A stretch of 64,000 nucleotides of DNA from Allantophomopsis cytisporea (GCA_024752435.1 CP103036.1:992001-1056000); one strand, 5' to 3'; counted from the first letter of the stretch, positions 33,717 to 46,293 are shown. Numbers and translations: made by a program. The notes: generated from the sequence alone by a model not told the origin.

Positions 33717-36648
33717 ATCTATCTTTCGCGACCTTGTGGGAAAAGGTGCACGATACGCGCAGATGGGGGACTGTCAGACTATAGGGAGTCCTTCAGTATC
33801 TGCGCTCGGATCAGGCGTTCGTCCGGTGTCCTGGGTCGAATATGCAAGGCTTGATGTCTTTGATATTCCGCGTCAATGTTTCGGGTAGTGTGACGGAAGA
33901 CTTCTTACAGTCTGACGGGATCTGAAATAGTCTGGATATGGTTTGGGTAATGCAAATAGCTTTGAAGCAACGATTTACGTTCAAGTTTGGCGGGGTTGGA
34001 GAATTTATAAAGACGAAGATCAAGATTTCCAGAAATGTAAGGGTCTCGTCGATATAGATAGTTTGATGTGGTCTGTGTTGCGGTGTAGTTAGCAACAGCT
34101 TGACGCGAGGGTGGGTCAGTTTGTGTGGCCAAAATTTCTGTGTTCACCGCCAATTGCGTAAAAAAAAAAGCCAATATAGAGGCGGATAAAGCAAAATTGT
34201 GAAGACCAGGGGAGGTTTTCTGAGACCGGAGTAGCAAGCTTACCTTTCGTCTTGAGAATCCGTATCAATGTAGGTTGCCTCTTTGAGGATGTTCGCCAGC
34301 TAGGATCACAGAGTGATTTCGTGGGGGAGGTGGTTGATGCACGGACTGCCCACTGAACCAAGACTATGCGTCTGATGTGACTCCGCTGATATCGACAATG
34401 CGCTCAGGAGGAATAGATGATGCGCCGGAGGCTCTCAACCAAGAATAAATTATCTGACAATAAGGCTTTTCTATCCTTGTAGTTGTCGAGTCTTGTATGT
34501 ACTTCTATTGATCAAAACGAAGGAACACAGACCGTGGTGGTAAGTGTAGTTGTGTTTTGATGTTGTATAGGTACGTAGTGAATAACGATGACCGATATAT
34601 GAGTCGGTTTATTCGAACGGTATAGATGGCCCTTTCGTTGTATAGGTATCTGTTCGATATGTTGACCTCTCTTTCTTGTCTTAAGAAGGAGAGCTGTCGC
34701 GACAAGAAGATGTAAGAAAATAGTCCTCTAGAGTCCTTGTTTCATAAAGATAGTTGTGGATATTGTTAGGTCGAGTACTTTGCGCGTTTCGAAGAGGCTA
34801 TTGTGTCGGCCGTAACAAATTGAAGATCGACTTTTGTTAAGCGCAAAATGAGGAATTCGGGGAGGTAAACAAGGAGTCGCTCGGCCGGTATATATTTGTG
34901 AGGTAGGAGATTGCTTTGCAGTGTCCTGAGATATTGCGTGTTTCTACGCACGTTGAATCGTGAATCTGGGACTTGTTGTTTCAAGGTACAAGGACGAACG
35001 ACACGAGTCGCGTTCGTCAGTGAGGCTGGGATTTGCTGTCAGTGACTTTATTCAATAAATCCCTTCGTATCTGGCGATGAACTCACATTGAGAGACGCCG
35101 CTCGATGATGTTTAAGGGTCGTCAGGTTTGTGAGATCGGCTTCTCGAGTTACACGCGGATCAGGTGCAGGTGCAGATTCCGAGGAGGAAAATACGCGAGA
35201 TGATAAAAGTATCAAGCGCGTCGGCACGTCAATACAGTAGTGAGGCAGAGACGAAGACCTGCTGCAATGAGTATGATATGATATATCTCGTCGTGCAATA
35301 ACACAGAAGAACAATGACTCGAAGAATTGACAAGGAGTTTGTTAAATTTCGGAGAACGCACACAAGGAGAAATTGTGTTGCGTCGCTTGCTTTTCTCTTA
35401 AATTTTTTTTAGATCTTGGGAGCGTGGGGGGGTTGCGTCGGAGGGGATATGATGGTGAAGACTTCCTCAAAGATACGCTAAATGGCAGTCAACGTCAAGT
35501 ACTATTTACCAGGGCGTAGAGTTAGATCAACGAGGCAGAACGTGCCCTGTTATAGATTGTGTCGAGTGACTGGGAGTCTAGTCAGTAGTCAGGGCACAGG
35601 GGAGCAGGGATAAGGGAACCGGAGAACGGAGAGGAGGATGGGTAGGGCAGCAGCAGTCAATATAGCAGGTAGAGTTAGCAAGTTTTCCGTCAATGAGAGT
35701 TCTTCATTAGCCATCATAATCATTAAAATCATCATCATAATCATCATAAAGCCATGGGTTATGATGCTCCGTAATGTAGGAGAAATTCTCGGAGAGGGAG
35801 GCGGCTTGCTATGTATGGGTCATCAAGTGTGTATGTATGTAGTATTCTTATGGATAAGGTATGAGCACATAGTAGGTCAAGAGAAGAGGAACACTTTTTG
35901 AGGGGATCTGAAAGGATCTGAGGGGAGGATAACTGGGTAATTGGGAGGGGGGAGATGAGACTCATGAGACTCATGAAGGAGGAGAGAGGTGAGAGGTGAG
36001 AGGAGTGTGACTTGGGTGTGCAATTGATGTATTTGTTAGATTATGTGCGATAGTCCGAGTCGATTCTGGGTAGAGGGTATCAATACGTATACACCAGGAA
36101 ATGTTGAGTGGACGAGAGGAAAGAAAGTAGAGAGAAAGAGAGAGAGGGGGGGAGGTCGGACGGAGTCGAGGAGCCAATACCCATACTGGCCTAGTACATA
36201 AGAGAAGAGGTGAGAGTAATAATTAATGACCGGGAAGGCGACGTAAGGTGCGCAGTGGGCCCCCTGGAGCCAAAGTGTTAGTTTTGGGGTCACTGGTGGG
36301 GATGTGCTCTTTTCTTCTAGAAGGCCAGCCCCCCGGTTGATTTGGGTTTTCTGGAATGCTCAGTAGTGATGAATGCTGCGTGCGTGTGCTTCAGAGTGCT
36401 TCAGCCTGTTAGTCAGTGGCTGGGTATGGAGTAGAGTAGTACGATATATAGTACTTACCAAGCAAATTGTCATTTCTTGAATAAAATTATGTGTATACAT
36501 ACTCATTCATGAGTTGCTTGCTATGTCATACGGATGTAGAGATCCTCCCTTTGTATATCCTATAATCGGTCGGACTACGTGCCGTATGCTTGATGTATTG
36601 TATGAAAATGTGTGGGTAGATGGTGGGTAGGTGGTGGGTAAATCAATA

Positions 36649-36672
36649 AGTGAGTGAGTGAGTGAGTGAGTG
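36649..36672. repeat. GTGA tetranucleotide microsatellite
   Basis: Six uninterrupted GTGA units. Confidence 0.9.
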
Positions 36673-36999
36673 TATAGCGTCGTATGCGTTTATTCGTTGA
36701 TGTCTACCTATCCATCCATCTATGTACACTGTAGCAAAAGCACTTGCAACCGTGTTTCCATTTTATGTTCAAGACTTTATGAATACGGTCAAGTTCTACT
36801 TAGTTTGCATATCGCTTCATCCTATTCCCTTCCTTTCTTCTCCTTCACAAATTACAATACGTTTGCTCTGTAAGTCTTATTTGCTCGTGTTGAGGGAGTT
36901 AGTGAGTGTATGAACAACACTCCTCCGTACAGGTGGATGGAAAAGGAGCATTTATCCTGTTGTTTCTCTTCGCTCCTGCTACGGCCTTTTCTGTTTCTG

Positions 37000-37030
<31 letters not shown>

Positions 37031-37056
37031 TATGCAATCGACTACTACTACTACTA
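37000..37056. repeat. CT microsatellite followed by ACT triplets
   Basis: About 14 CT units, a short spacer, then about six ACT units. They give spurious serine/leucine-rich frames. Confidence 0.9.
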
Positions 37057-39349
37057 CTCTCCTTCTTCACTACGAGGAACCATATCCACCTGATTACCAT
37101 AATCACAAAGTGCCATGACATTGTTGGCTGACCGTAGAGCATACTGGCTGGACCTAATTATAACATTCATCCACCATTGTGGTGCTACGGTATCACGTCC
37201 TGACTTCCGAAGTAGTGGCCCGTCACCGACCACCACTAATACAAGCTCAAGTGCAGTTCTTCGTCTGCGTCTTCATCTTCTTCTTCTTCTTCGTCTTCTT
37301 CCCTTCTTCTGGTGAAGCTCTAGCGGCCGTACAAGCAGCCCTTCGAAACACTCAAGCGGACCCCCTTCAGCATCACTGATATCACTGATCCCCCTAGTCA
37401 TTACAGAGATTACAGTGTGTGGTGCGTGCCTGCGGTACTGTAGCACGCCCCCACTAGGCGCCCCCCCCCCCCAGTAAGTACACACTCTTGCAGCTTGCAC
37501 CATTTGTTCCTGGTAGTCCAGCAACAGCAAAAAGCAGCATGATTTAATCGATCATGGCGTCCCCAGGTAGCCAATCTCATTCATCAGCGCCCTTGGAGCC
37601 CTACCTTGCTCCTCCGCATCCAGCAAGAAGCAAGATACTACTGTGCTGTGTGAACTCTTGACAGACACGAGCCTTCAGGGTGCCTCATGGGCTTGTTTCG
37701 GGGATGAGCACGAATATTCACTGGATGACGAGCCGCTTCAGAGAACGACCCTCATTTTGACAATACCGTATCAAACACGACCGCATAAGCCAGAATAGCA
37801 TTAAAACCCTCCCCCAGGCCGAAGCCATAATTTCTTTATGAATATATTCATACTTACGATACTATGTATGTAAGTGGCTCATATCTTGGGCTTGAAAAAA
37901 TGATTGCCATACGGATATCAATATGTAGCATAGTCATGAAACTGCTCCACTTATCTCATAATCATTCACATCTACGTACATATCTTTGGCGATATGCATA
38001 TCCATCCTTTCTCCCGGCTGCGGTGACCGAGGTTGTTGTTTTTTCTTCCCTCTTCTCCTATTTTCGCTCTCAAATTTTTCTATTATTGATTTTCTTCCTT
38101 GCTAATTTTCTTTGACCGTCTTCACTTCTTCAAGACCCCATTTCACTAACTTCGATGGTGAATTGCGTATCAATCTTCGATCACATACTCCGTGTGTTGA
38201 CGTACAAGATCATGGTAAAGTAAAATATCCCGAATTTGAGATCGGTGGAAGCATTTCATGGACATTTGGGTTGGGCATTGATCACTGTGCACACCGTCGG
38301 ACCGATGCAGGTCACCGCGCACTGTAACATGCCACAGGACGACCATATCACTGCTGGCTGGCATGTCAAGCTCTCTCCAACATGCATTTAAGCTTCCACT
38401 CCAATAGTTGCCGTATAATCACATCTCGAAAAACCATGCCATGCCATGCCATGAGCGATGTACGAGGCCACAATTTCAGACTTTTTGACCATCCCGTTTG
38501 AGGGGCCATGTCCGGAGCTTTTGCTACTTTTTTAGTGACGCTTTACACCAGACCGCTGCCATCTATTCCCTCTCTGGGGACCCTCTCAGTGTCTTGTTGT
38601 CTTGTTTGACCAAATCTAGCATTCCTGTTGGCCTTTTCAATCAGGGACTAAGTATGCAGAATATGCAGAGTCATCATTATTTCTCCGATTACGGTAGCAG
38701 GACGAGCTGCACCATGGCACAAAGGTCTGTGCTAAAGACGCAACTGGAAGACAACGCCCAACAGGCCTCTTCTTTCGGCAGCTCATCAGTGCGTACCGAA
38801 TTTACTCTCTTCGTACCGTGTCTATTTGCGCATGCAACTCTCTGGGAGCTTTTTGCGCAGTGGTCAGTTCCTGGGTTTGCTGCATAGCGTTGTGCTCGGA
38901 TCATAAAGAGTCGATCCTTTTGTTGCGGCTCAATCTTGAAGCTGCCTCTCTTCTCAGAGCTTCTCATAGCACGTTCCCTGTCTCGTTTCATGCTACTTCA
39001 GTACGCTTCCGTTCTCTTCGCACCCGAATCTATCGAAGCATTACAAAACTTGATATCCTGCTGTCAAATAATAAAGTAACCTTGAGTCAAAATCTACGAA
39101 ATTCAGCCGATGAGATACCGAGGCCGGTGTCCCGCTCATGACTTGTCATGAACCACCAATCGATCGAAAACTAACCGCCTTCAAATTTTAACTATGGCAC
39201 GAGTTACCGACACCGTCCTTTCCATGGATACTCTGGAGTCCTGAGTCTCCGGCTGTCAGGATATTTGTTGCGTACCGTGCCTCGTGCGTTCGTTCGAGCG
39301 GTTCTCCAGCTTCCTCTCAAATTGCACCCAAGCAAGAGAGACAATCAAC

Positions 39350-39837
39350 CTAGCATGGACGCCTTGTCAAAGTCAAATCTGACTTTCGCTGTCCATCCAA
39401 TATGTGGTTAACTTTACCAGGTATGAACATCGAATTGAAAACCATTGCGCCGCGGCCGTTGAAGTTATGGACATCCTCAAGATGAAATGCGACAGTCCCC
39501 GGACCAGTAGGAAGGAATGCCTTCTATAAGGTTCAACTACATAACTGAGTTCATGAGAGGGTCAAACTCAAGACACCGTTAGTTCTGAAGAACAGACCGT
39601 ATGGCCACAAGAAAACCGAGCTTTGCCAGACGCCTGCCCGTGTCCGCCAAAGAGGCCCCAGCAGTCATGGCGTGTTGACGTTATTGCTGTAGCACCGCTC
39701 TTTCGGTGGCCTTCGCTCTCTGATACTGATCGTCATACTATTTTGAATATCTGGAGATAGTAGTACAGCTTGAGGTTGAAGTCAAAGCCATAGTTGCGGG
39801 CAGTATTCTTTCCCCAGCTAATGATCGTGCACGGCAT
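39350..39837 (-). pseudogene. Coding-like two-exon remnant with one in-frame stop, unknown family
   Basis: Not recognised. From an ATG at 39837 the frame reads MPCTIISWGKNTARNYGFDF and onward for 34 codons to a TGA at 39735-39733, then stays open in the same frame (with WGLFGGHGQASGKARFSCGH) to a donor at 39576. A 53-nt intron (39524-39576, GTGTCT...TTATAG) joins in phase to a second open exon 39523-39350 starting KAFLPTGPGTVAFHLEDVHN. In total 144 codons with a single stop. Either a C-to-T or other point change broke a real gene, or a further small intron removes the stop. The product would be a small Gly/Phe-rich globular protein. Confidence 0.33.
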
Positions 39838-40551
39838 TTTTTATTATCAGCCTCCAAACCCAAAGAAACCAACAAACAACATACCCTAGAAATGTAAACA
39901 TGCACAAGAGTTGAGCCTCGTTAGTCTTCTCCAATCAGAAGGTTCACTGGCTTTACCAAATGCTCAGATACAACCTACTTAGCATTCCAGAAGCATTAAT
40001 CTACGAACTACGTTACACAGTACAGTTCCACTTCACAACTTTCGAAAATCACACCCTACCGCAATGTTACTGGGTGAATTTATTCACTGCCACGCTCGTA
40101 CGTCGTATCCTCGTCACCTTGCATAGACACTGTAAAATGAAAGTCGGTCTCTCCACACCCTCAGATATTCTATGATGAAACAATCGATCAGGTATTTACC
40201 TAGAACACCTTGCCTAATATGTTAATCTTTCTGTTGTTGATGCGTCATTGACAGAGCGATCAACAAGGTATCATCTCCTGTTGAATGATTTGATTGCTTA
40301 CCATTGGCATGAGTCAGGGTAAAGCATTAAATGAGAAGCAAAGCTGGATCTATTTTAACTTTCAGTGTATGAAGCGCTTCGTTCCGACGATCTTGCACGA
40401 GTCGTAGGTCTCATGCATCAGCCGAACAGATGCGTTGTCAAATTGGAGCCATAAATTACTGACACTCGATTGGCAGTAGGTAAATAGAGCATCCGTAAGT
40501 AGGTATGAGAAATAATATTTCACTTGTGGACAGCACGTTGTGGCGCCCGAC

Positions 40552-41186
40552 TCATATCTCAACTAACGAATAACTCTCAAGTAGCAGCAAATACTGAGCG
40601 CAAGACTCTTCTTGGTCGAATTTTAGCATACTCATACGCCGTCTTCCCCCACAGCCATCCTTGGCTTTTGTGCTCACGGTGAAGCTAGATGACAGCAGTA
40701 CGGTATCGAGAACGTGGAACCCCTGTAACGCTTCGTTCCATCTCTCCTGGATTGAGGTAGGAATTGCCCGGCAATCATCCTTAGTCTAGAAATGAGCATG
40801 CAGTGAAATACCTTACGTACCAACACGAGGCCCGAGTGTCTCTCCATCTTCGACGCGTCGAAGCTTTCAAACCCCTTCGAACGCCGCTCAAGCTTCCATT
40901 GACCCAAATACCCGACTCTGACAGCTATGGACGCTGCTGGTCAGTCGCTTCTGCTTGAGAACATCTGTTATGGTCAAGTTGACTATTTACAGAACATGGT
41001 TTTAAGAAAGTCTGCAAAACGTTTCATTGTCTCATTGTCACCCCATGCATTCATATCATCGTCGTACAGGCACTTTGTCTGAACGGAGAAAGCCTTTTGC
41101 TCCTTATCCGAATATTGCTCTCTTTTCTCCGTGAACGAGTTTTTCACGCAATCATGACGATCCCTTTTGAAGCGATTGCATAACCG
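40552..41186 (-). CDS. Partial three-exon gene, unknown family (5' end not resolved)
   Basis: Three open exons, 41186-40991, 40924-40821 and 40785-40552, join in phase through introns of 66 and 35 nt and end in TGA, giving about 177 codons. The product is polar and balanced, with EKREQYSDKEQKAFSVQTKC, LYDDDMNAWGDNETMKRFAD, GQWKLERRSKGFESFDASKM and, at the end, FDQEESCAQYLLLLESYSLV. Without splicing, the last part reads as a poor-quality frame, which favours the model. The 5' end is unclear: an in-frame TGA precedes 41186, while the adjacent frame continues upstream (ending ILHFNDLAVMTVMQSLQK) and would join by a one-base shift at the AAAAGGG run near 41165. So this may be a frameshifted pseudogene or a gene with more exons. 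The second intron is short for this genome. No family named. Confidence 0.42.
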
Positions 41187-41673
41187 TCATGACCGCTAAG
41201 TCATTGAAGTGCAGGATTTTCCATGGGTCGGCACAAGAATGATGAGACGTTAGGGCCCTAGCAGAATAAACGAAGCAATAAATACACAGAGCTTCACCGC
41301 CAGCGGAAAGGCTCTTGACAAGAATCCGAGGAGAGAAGGGAACTATTTTCAGGTACCAGAACACGGATCATCATCTTATCAAGCCGGAGCTCCGTCCCCA
41401 GCATGGCATCTTCCTGAGTTTGGGTAGACCCCGAAGTTGGATGACTTCTGAAAAGAGAGGAGAGGGAGAGAGTTTAGATGTGTGTGACTTAATCAGTTTC
41501 TGACACGAACGAGGGAAGGACGGAACACAAAAGTAGTATGGGTACCACCTGGCGGACCGACAGTCTGTCATGACACCATGCAGCAGATGTCTTTTGTTCT
41601 GGCACGGTGTGTGGCACGGTCTGACGACGAGTCGGAGCAAAAAGACACAGTAGATCGTTAATGCCCTGAAATC

Positions 41674-42151
41674 CTACTTTGACTGGTGCTCATGCTTCTC
41701 ATTCTGCTGCGGAAAATCATGTGTCTGGGCCAAGAGCCGAAGCGCTAGAAGCAAATCCAGGGCTTCTAGAAGAAATGTTTCACTCTCCTTCGAAACTTGA
41801 CCTTTCAGGTACAGCGTCTCTTCACAGCCATGGTGACTCTTCTGACCTCACTTGTCCGGTACTTCTGTATGCGAGCTGCGCTACCGCATGTTGCTTGTTC
41901 TCATTACATTTTGCAATTGTTTCTCTTGTCTCTTCCAAGCACACTAAGGTCTGTAGGCACCTCACACTACTGTGAAAGAGCATAAAGTTCGGAGTACTTA
42001 CGGACTATTCCTACACAATACGCATTTTTCCGCCTTCGGCGTTAGACGGCTCCAAAACCCAAACTTCACAGAAGTGTGCAGAACATAATCGATCGATTAT
42101 TGCCCATGCTGCAAAATGCAAAAAGGTCCTGCCAGCGATGCAGTAGTGCGT
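41674..42151 (-). pseudogene. Possible upstream exons or separate coding-like remnant, unknown
   Basis: Three open stretches can be joined: one around 42151-42011 (with RTFLHFAAWAIIDRLCSAHF), one around 41950-41860 (CLEETRETIAKCNENKQHAV) and one ending in TAG at 41674 (ESETFLLEALDLLLALRLLA). The proposed introns of 66 and 61 nt have GT-AG ends and keep phase, but donors are weak and other frames are open too. GRTFLHFAA recalls an ankyrin-repeat start, a weak hint only. It lies just upstream of, and on the same strand as, the partial gene at 40552-41186 and may belong to it. Confidence 0.2.
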
Positions 42152-44888
42152 TCAGGAAGCAGATGTTTGCACCTGAAGAAGCTATGATGGGGTTCAAGAA
42201 CTTTGTGCATCGTGCCCGCAGCACCGCGCACAGTGATCTGTGATGCGATCACATACTGATGCGCATTACATTTATAGCGGGCTCAAAGACCGCCAGTTGA
42301 GCCCTTTTTCCACACCCTTAATGTTCTGACCTCGACCCCTACAAAGGCGTCATGTCATGGCTTCAGATGTATGGAGAGAGAGTGCTGCGGGCAATACCGC
42401 TCTTCTGCCATGACCACTGTCTGCGCTGTTGGCTGTCGTCGATCCGGACATGCTGCATTTTCCTCCTCACAACGGGCTTACCTCGTAACACGAGCCTTTT
42501 GGTGTATCAAGCATCCACTTTGTCGCATAAAACACCATAATTTCCTTCCGTGCTAGTCAAGCGTGCTTCTAGAAGCTCTTCTTTTGAGTCCATTGTCTCA
42601 ACGAGAAGCACTTGTTTCCCTTCTCTTCACCAGCGAGTCAGGCACCACACCACGGGTCAATTGTCGAGCTCTATTCCTGCTGTCAAAGTGCTCTACGGGA
42701 GTCCCCTTTTCTACGAGTTCATCATTATGGGCCCCGTGATGGCTGTGTACATACCGCTCTCGGCCCAGGCTAGAAGACACTAAGGTATTCCATGGAAATG
42801 AGCTCACTCCTCTAACTGAACTGACACCATATGAATACCATTTCATCATCATGAGGGACACACGTTGCCGCTGTTAATATTACCAGTTCTTGCCCGATGA
42901 TCTGAAGATCGGACTATGGCTTCCACGGTGCTGTAAGTAGCACACATGAGAGTAGGTCATAATTTCTTTCCCCTTACCTCACGGCACTTCAACAACGATC
43001 GTATGGTAGATGCCACGACTCGCCTTATGAGGTTGTGGGGTTCAAGATACGACCTTGGGTGTCTCACTGATCCTTGAAACCAAGGAGTATACTTGTACAT
43101 AGTTCCTCTGCCCAGCAAACAATCATTCTGTTCCAGCATCATGGATGTCCATTCCCCTGTTACATCACACGATTCCCCATAACTTCTTTCGTACGTAGGA
43201 GGATTGCAATGGACTACCATTTCTACGACAACCAGCATAGTCAGCTTTTTTTTCCGAGAGGCATCTTATTAGTTACGCTAGAAACGGTTTATGGGCACAA
43301 ATATCCAATGCAATGTGCGGAGTGGGCCTAACCTCTTCCTTCGCCCATGAGCACCACTTGCTATGAGAATTACTTGCGGGTGGTGGTGGTGCGTATTGCG
43401 AATACCCTCAGCTCATCCTGTGGTCGACGTCCAAGTTGCATGAACTGATCACTGTGCATTGAGCTCTCCGGGCACCTGATGGGCTAAGCCCGTCCGTCCG
43501 TGTTGTATTCTGACTTTGTGTTGCTGTTGATGATCTGCAGCTTGTTGCGATGTGTCTGTGTTGCCTCGTTCACTCGGGTCTTGAGAGTGTTCTGTGCACT
43601 TTCGCATGCACCACGTCAACCAACACCAACGCACGAGGACACCTTCTAGAACGCTGAATGCTGCCTGCCATATTGCCACTACGAACTTGCGTGGTCAATG
43701 CCGCCTGTGAAGATTGTCTTTGTAGACCCTTTAATTTGACCTCTTTTGATCGCCATGCTGTTCGCTCTACTCACGGGGCCTAAATTTCCCATCGCCTCTC
43801 GCGTCTATCACTTGAACTATGCGCTATATGTACACGCTGTTGGGCACCTGACTTACTATCCGGACTTATGTCATTAGAAGGCGTTCATTTACAACCAGTG
43901 TGGCTCTAGGCGTTGTGCTACGTGAGTTTCATCTCGGAATGTAGAAATCAGCCTGACTTTATGGGGTGCTAAGGGGCAAAACTTTTCATTGTGATGACTT
44001 TGCTCCGTATTCCCGGAATTTTCCCTATTTGAACATTCAAATCAATCATTTGTAGTAATCCTGCCAATTCTGCGACTCCTTTGTTTAACTATTGTCAAAT
44101 GCAAATGCAGAGGCACTTAAAAAGTGCTCTCCGCAAGAAAACATGACTTTACATACTGCACTTCATGTGACGTTGACTAAACTAAACCTATTACAAATGA
44201 TGTTCACTTGCATTACTCCTTTTATTGACATTAGGTTGTCGCTTCCTATGAGATACCTTGTTATTTGTCCTTGCCGGCGCACTTCTCTGATCCCTCTTTA
44301 GCTGTCTTTGAGAAAGCATAGCTGATTCCGAATAGCAATCCACCACATCCATGTGTTCACATAGAGATTATACAGTAACCGTCTGATACAGATTTGAAAT
44401 TTTACATGTAGCCAAATATTGAAAGAGCTGAAATTGCCAAGTGACATTCATAAATTCCAAGTTGCCCATTTGTGATCATTCAAACAGAACTGCGACAAAA
44501 ATCCTCATATAAACTCTAATTTTTCCTGGAAATAATCTGTCAGAGATGTCCTCTATATTAGTGGCCGTATTCTATCAGATAACTATGCATCTGTGCTGTA
44601 TTGTTATTGCCTTTATTATCATTCTCAATGAATATCTCTTGACTATTATGGATACGTTAGTTGTCTCTATGCACGTCTATATCTCCTTTTATTATGGAGA
44701 TAAGCCATTACAAAAGTCGTCGTTTTCTGTTTAGTAAGGTAATTATATTGAGCGGCTTAAGATAGTGATCAAATAAGTAAACTCTTGCTCTTAACTTCTC
44801 TCCTTTGCCGAATAACAATCCCGGTTTACTATAGCCTTTAGGCACGTCGAAAGCCAAACACCTATCAACAACTAAGGCATTTGCATAG
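42152..44888. other. Gene-poor region, no gene recognised
   Basis: Only short frames without domain content. From about 43.9 kb on, the sequence becomes clearly A/T-rich and several frames look like eroded coding sequence (for example around 44092-44300 and 44546-44734), leading into the remnant at 44889. Confidence 0.45.
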
Positions 44889-45176
44889 ATTAATAGAGCT
44901 CCGCTATGGTGGTTAGTATGGCAGAGAATAATATATGCTCAGGACGAGTCTAATAGCGAAGAAAATTCTACTCGGGAAGAACAATGGTATCTCTTAGAAC
45001 AAATCAGAAGTCACGCTGTTTGTCCTCCATATTCGCAGGGATTTCCAATAAGTAATGATCTAAGCTATCAGAATACTATTTGCTATGAAGCTATCCTTAA
45101 AGCTGTGAAATGGCAAGTGGATTGGAAGACAACAGCTAACCCTTTTCTTAATATATTGTTCTCGTTTCTAGATTAA
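44889..45176 (+). pseudogene. Methionine-free 95-codon open frame, probably a decayed exon
   Basis: Directly after an acceptor-like TTGCATAG the plus strand stays open for 95 codons without a single ATG, then stops with TAA. The product looks like real protein: APLWWLVWQRIIYAQDES, STREEQWYLLEQIRSHAV, and YEAILKAVKWQVDWK. Beyond 45176 other frames contain coding-like pieces broken by TAA/TAG codons (for example SGTWSSGNPKLWG before a TAA near 45.28 kb). The A/T-rich setting and the TAA/TAG pattern are what repeat-induced point mutation or simple decay would leave. No family recognised. Confidence 0.4.
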
Positions 45177-45674
45177 ATTCAGAAAGGATAACAGGTATTG
45201 CAAGATGTGTTTCAACCTGTTAAGACACGTCATTTCATTCTTGAACGAGAGTGGTACTTGGTCTTCTGGTAATCCAAAGCTCTGGGGATAAATTGTGCAT
45301 GGTTTAGTAATCACTGCATAGTATGACTTCATTGTAGTGATAAGTTACATCATAAGATATTCGGTGGTTCATGGGTCTCTATTCTTCCAAATCTATTGAT
45401 TCATATGGGACCTTTAGACTGTCTGTGGCCACATATTTATTTACCAGCAGCACGGCTAACACAAGTTTGCATAGGTCACAGAAGTAGTCCAGTCACCTTA
45501 TAGATAACATCGCTTTCCTGATCATGCCGAAACATATCAACTGTCGAGATCCCATTATAGTGGAATTCTTGTGGTTGTTTTCCTTCGAGCGACTGCAGGG
45601 AACGATACAACCCATTGGAAGACACTAACCTGCTACGTGGCAAATCCAGCCTCTTCTTCTTCTTCAAGTGACAG

Positions 45675-46293
45675 TTATTGCCACTTCCCTAAGTTACTGG
45701 GTATCAACTTTCGTAAAATCTCCACCTGCCGCTCTACCATGCGTATCTTCAGTTCATCCACCTCACTCCTGTCCACTCGCCTTGATCCATCACCATAGAT
45801 GACAGTATAGTCTGGCACTACCTCGTTATCGGCCACTTTGCAGAAAGGTCCAATCTTGCAATGCTGTAAGATAGTCGAGTCAGCGCCCGCTAGACAGTCA
45901 TTGAAAGTTGATATTTACCTTCCCCAGAACGGCCCCCTTTCCAATGTTAGAGTTGACCTCAATTAGACAACCTTCACCAACCTCCCTAGCTTCCACAGTT
46001 GCACCAACCTCAATGACTACCGCTCGACCTATTACACATCCCTCCCTCTGTTCCGGAGATGGATTTTGCAACCCAGTCGCACTACGTTCACTCAATATGC
46101 AGCTAGGCCCTATCCTTATGGGAGCGTAGGTGGAATTCAAACGCGCACGGGGATGTATAACAGTATTCGCAGATATGGCGATCAGATTTGTGCCGACAAG
46201 AGCGGCTGCGTCGGAAATCGTAACCGTAGAGGAGAAAGACGTTGGTGGTTTTGGCGGTGGAGGAAGGGTGGATGCACGCTTGGAGCTTGACAT
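45675..46293 (-). CDS. DCTN6: Dynactin subunit 6 (p27), left-handed beta-helix protein
   Basis: Two exons, 46293-45919 and 45863-45675 (intron 55 nt), give 187 residues, the usual size of p27. After a short Ser/Pro-rich start (MSSSKRASTLPPPPKPPTSF) the protein is built of hexapeptide-like turns: TVIHPRARLN, GRAVVIEVGATVEAREV, GCLIEVNSNIGKGAVLGKHC and KIGPFCKVADNEVVPDYTVI. The C-terminal helix (RSEVDELKIRMVERQVEILR) matches the dynactin p25/p27 pattern. With p25 it forms the pointed-end complex of dynactin and helps dynein bind cargo such as early endosomes. The first ATG is at 46293; an upstream in-frame GTG is not used. Head-to-head with the complex I gene. Confidence 0.9.

Larger units (their letters stand above)
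33717..39349. other. Long gene-poor region upstream of the C2H2 gene
   Basis: No gene recognised. On the minus strand the first ~2.5 kb has pyrimidine-rich runs (seen as AGAGAG-type sequence on the plus strand, for example 36110-36150), consistent with a long promoter and leader of the C2H2 gene. Simple repeats are frequent: ATC/ATA triplets at 35713-35755, GTGA at 36649-36672, CT at 37000-37028, ACT at 37038-37056, CTT at 37270-37310 and a C run at 37461-37472. Frames across them are repeat products. Confidence 0.55.

Noticed and set aside
36906..37379. Several overlapping 60-80 codon frames
   Set aside because: All pass through CT, ACT and CTT microsatellites and have no other content.
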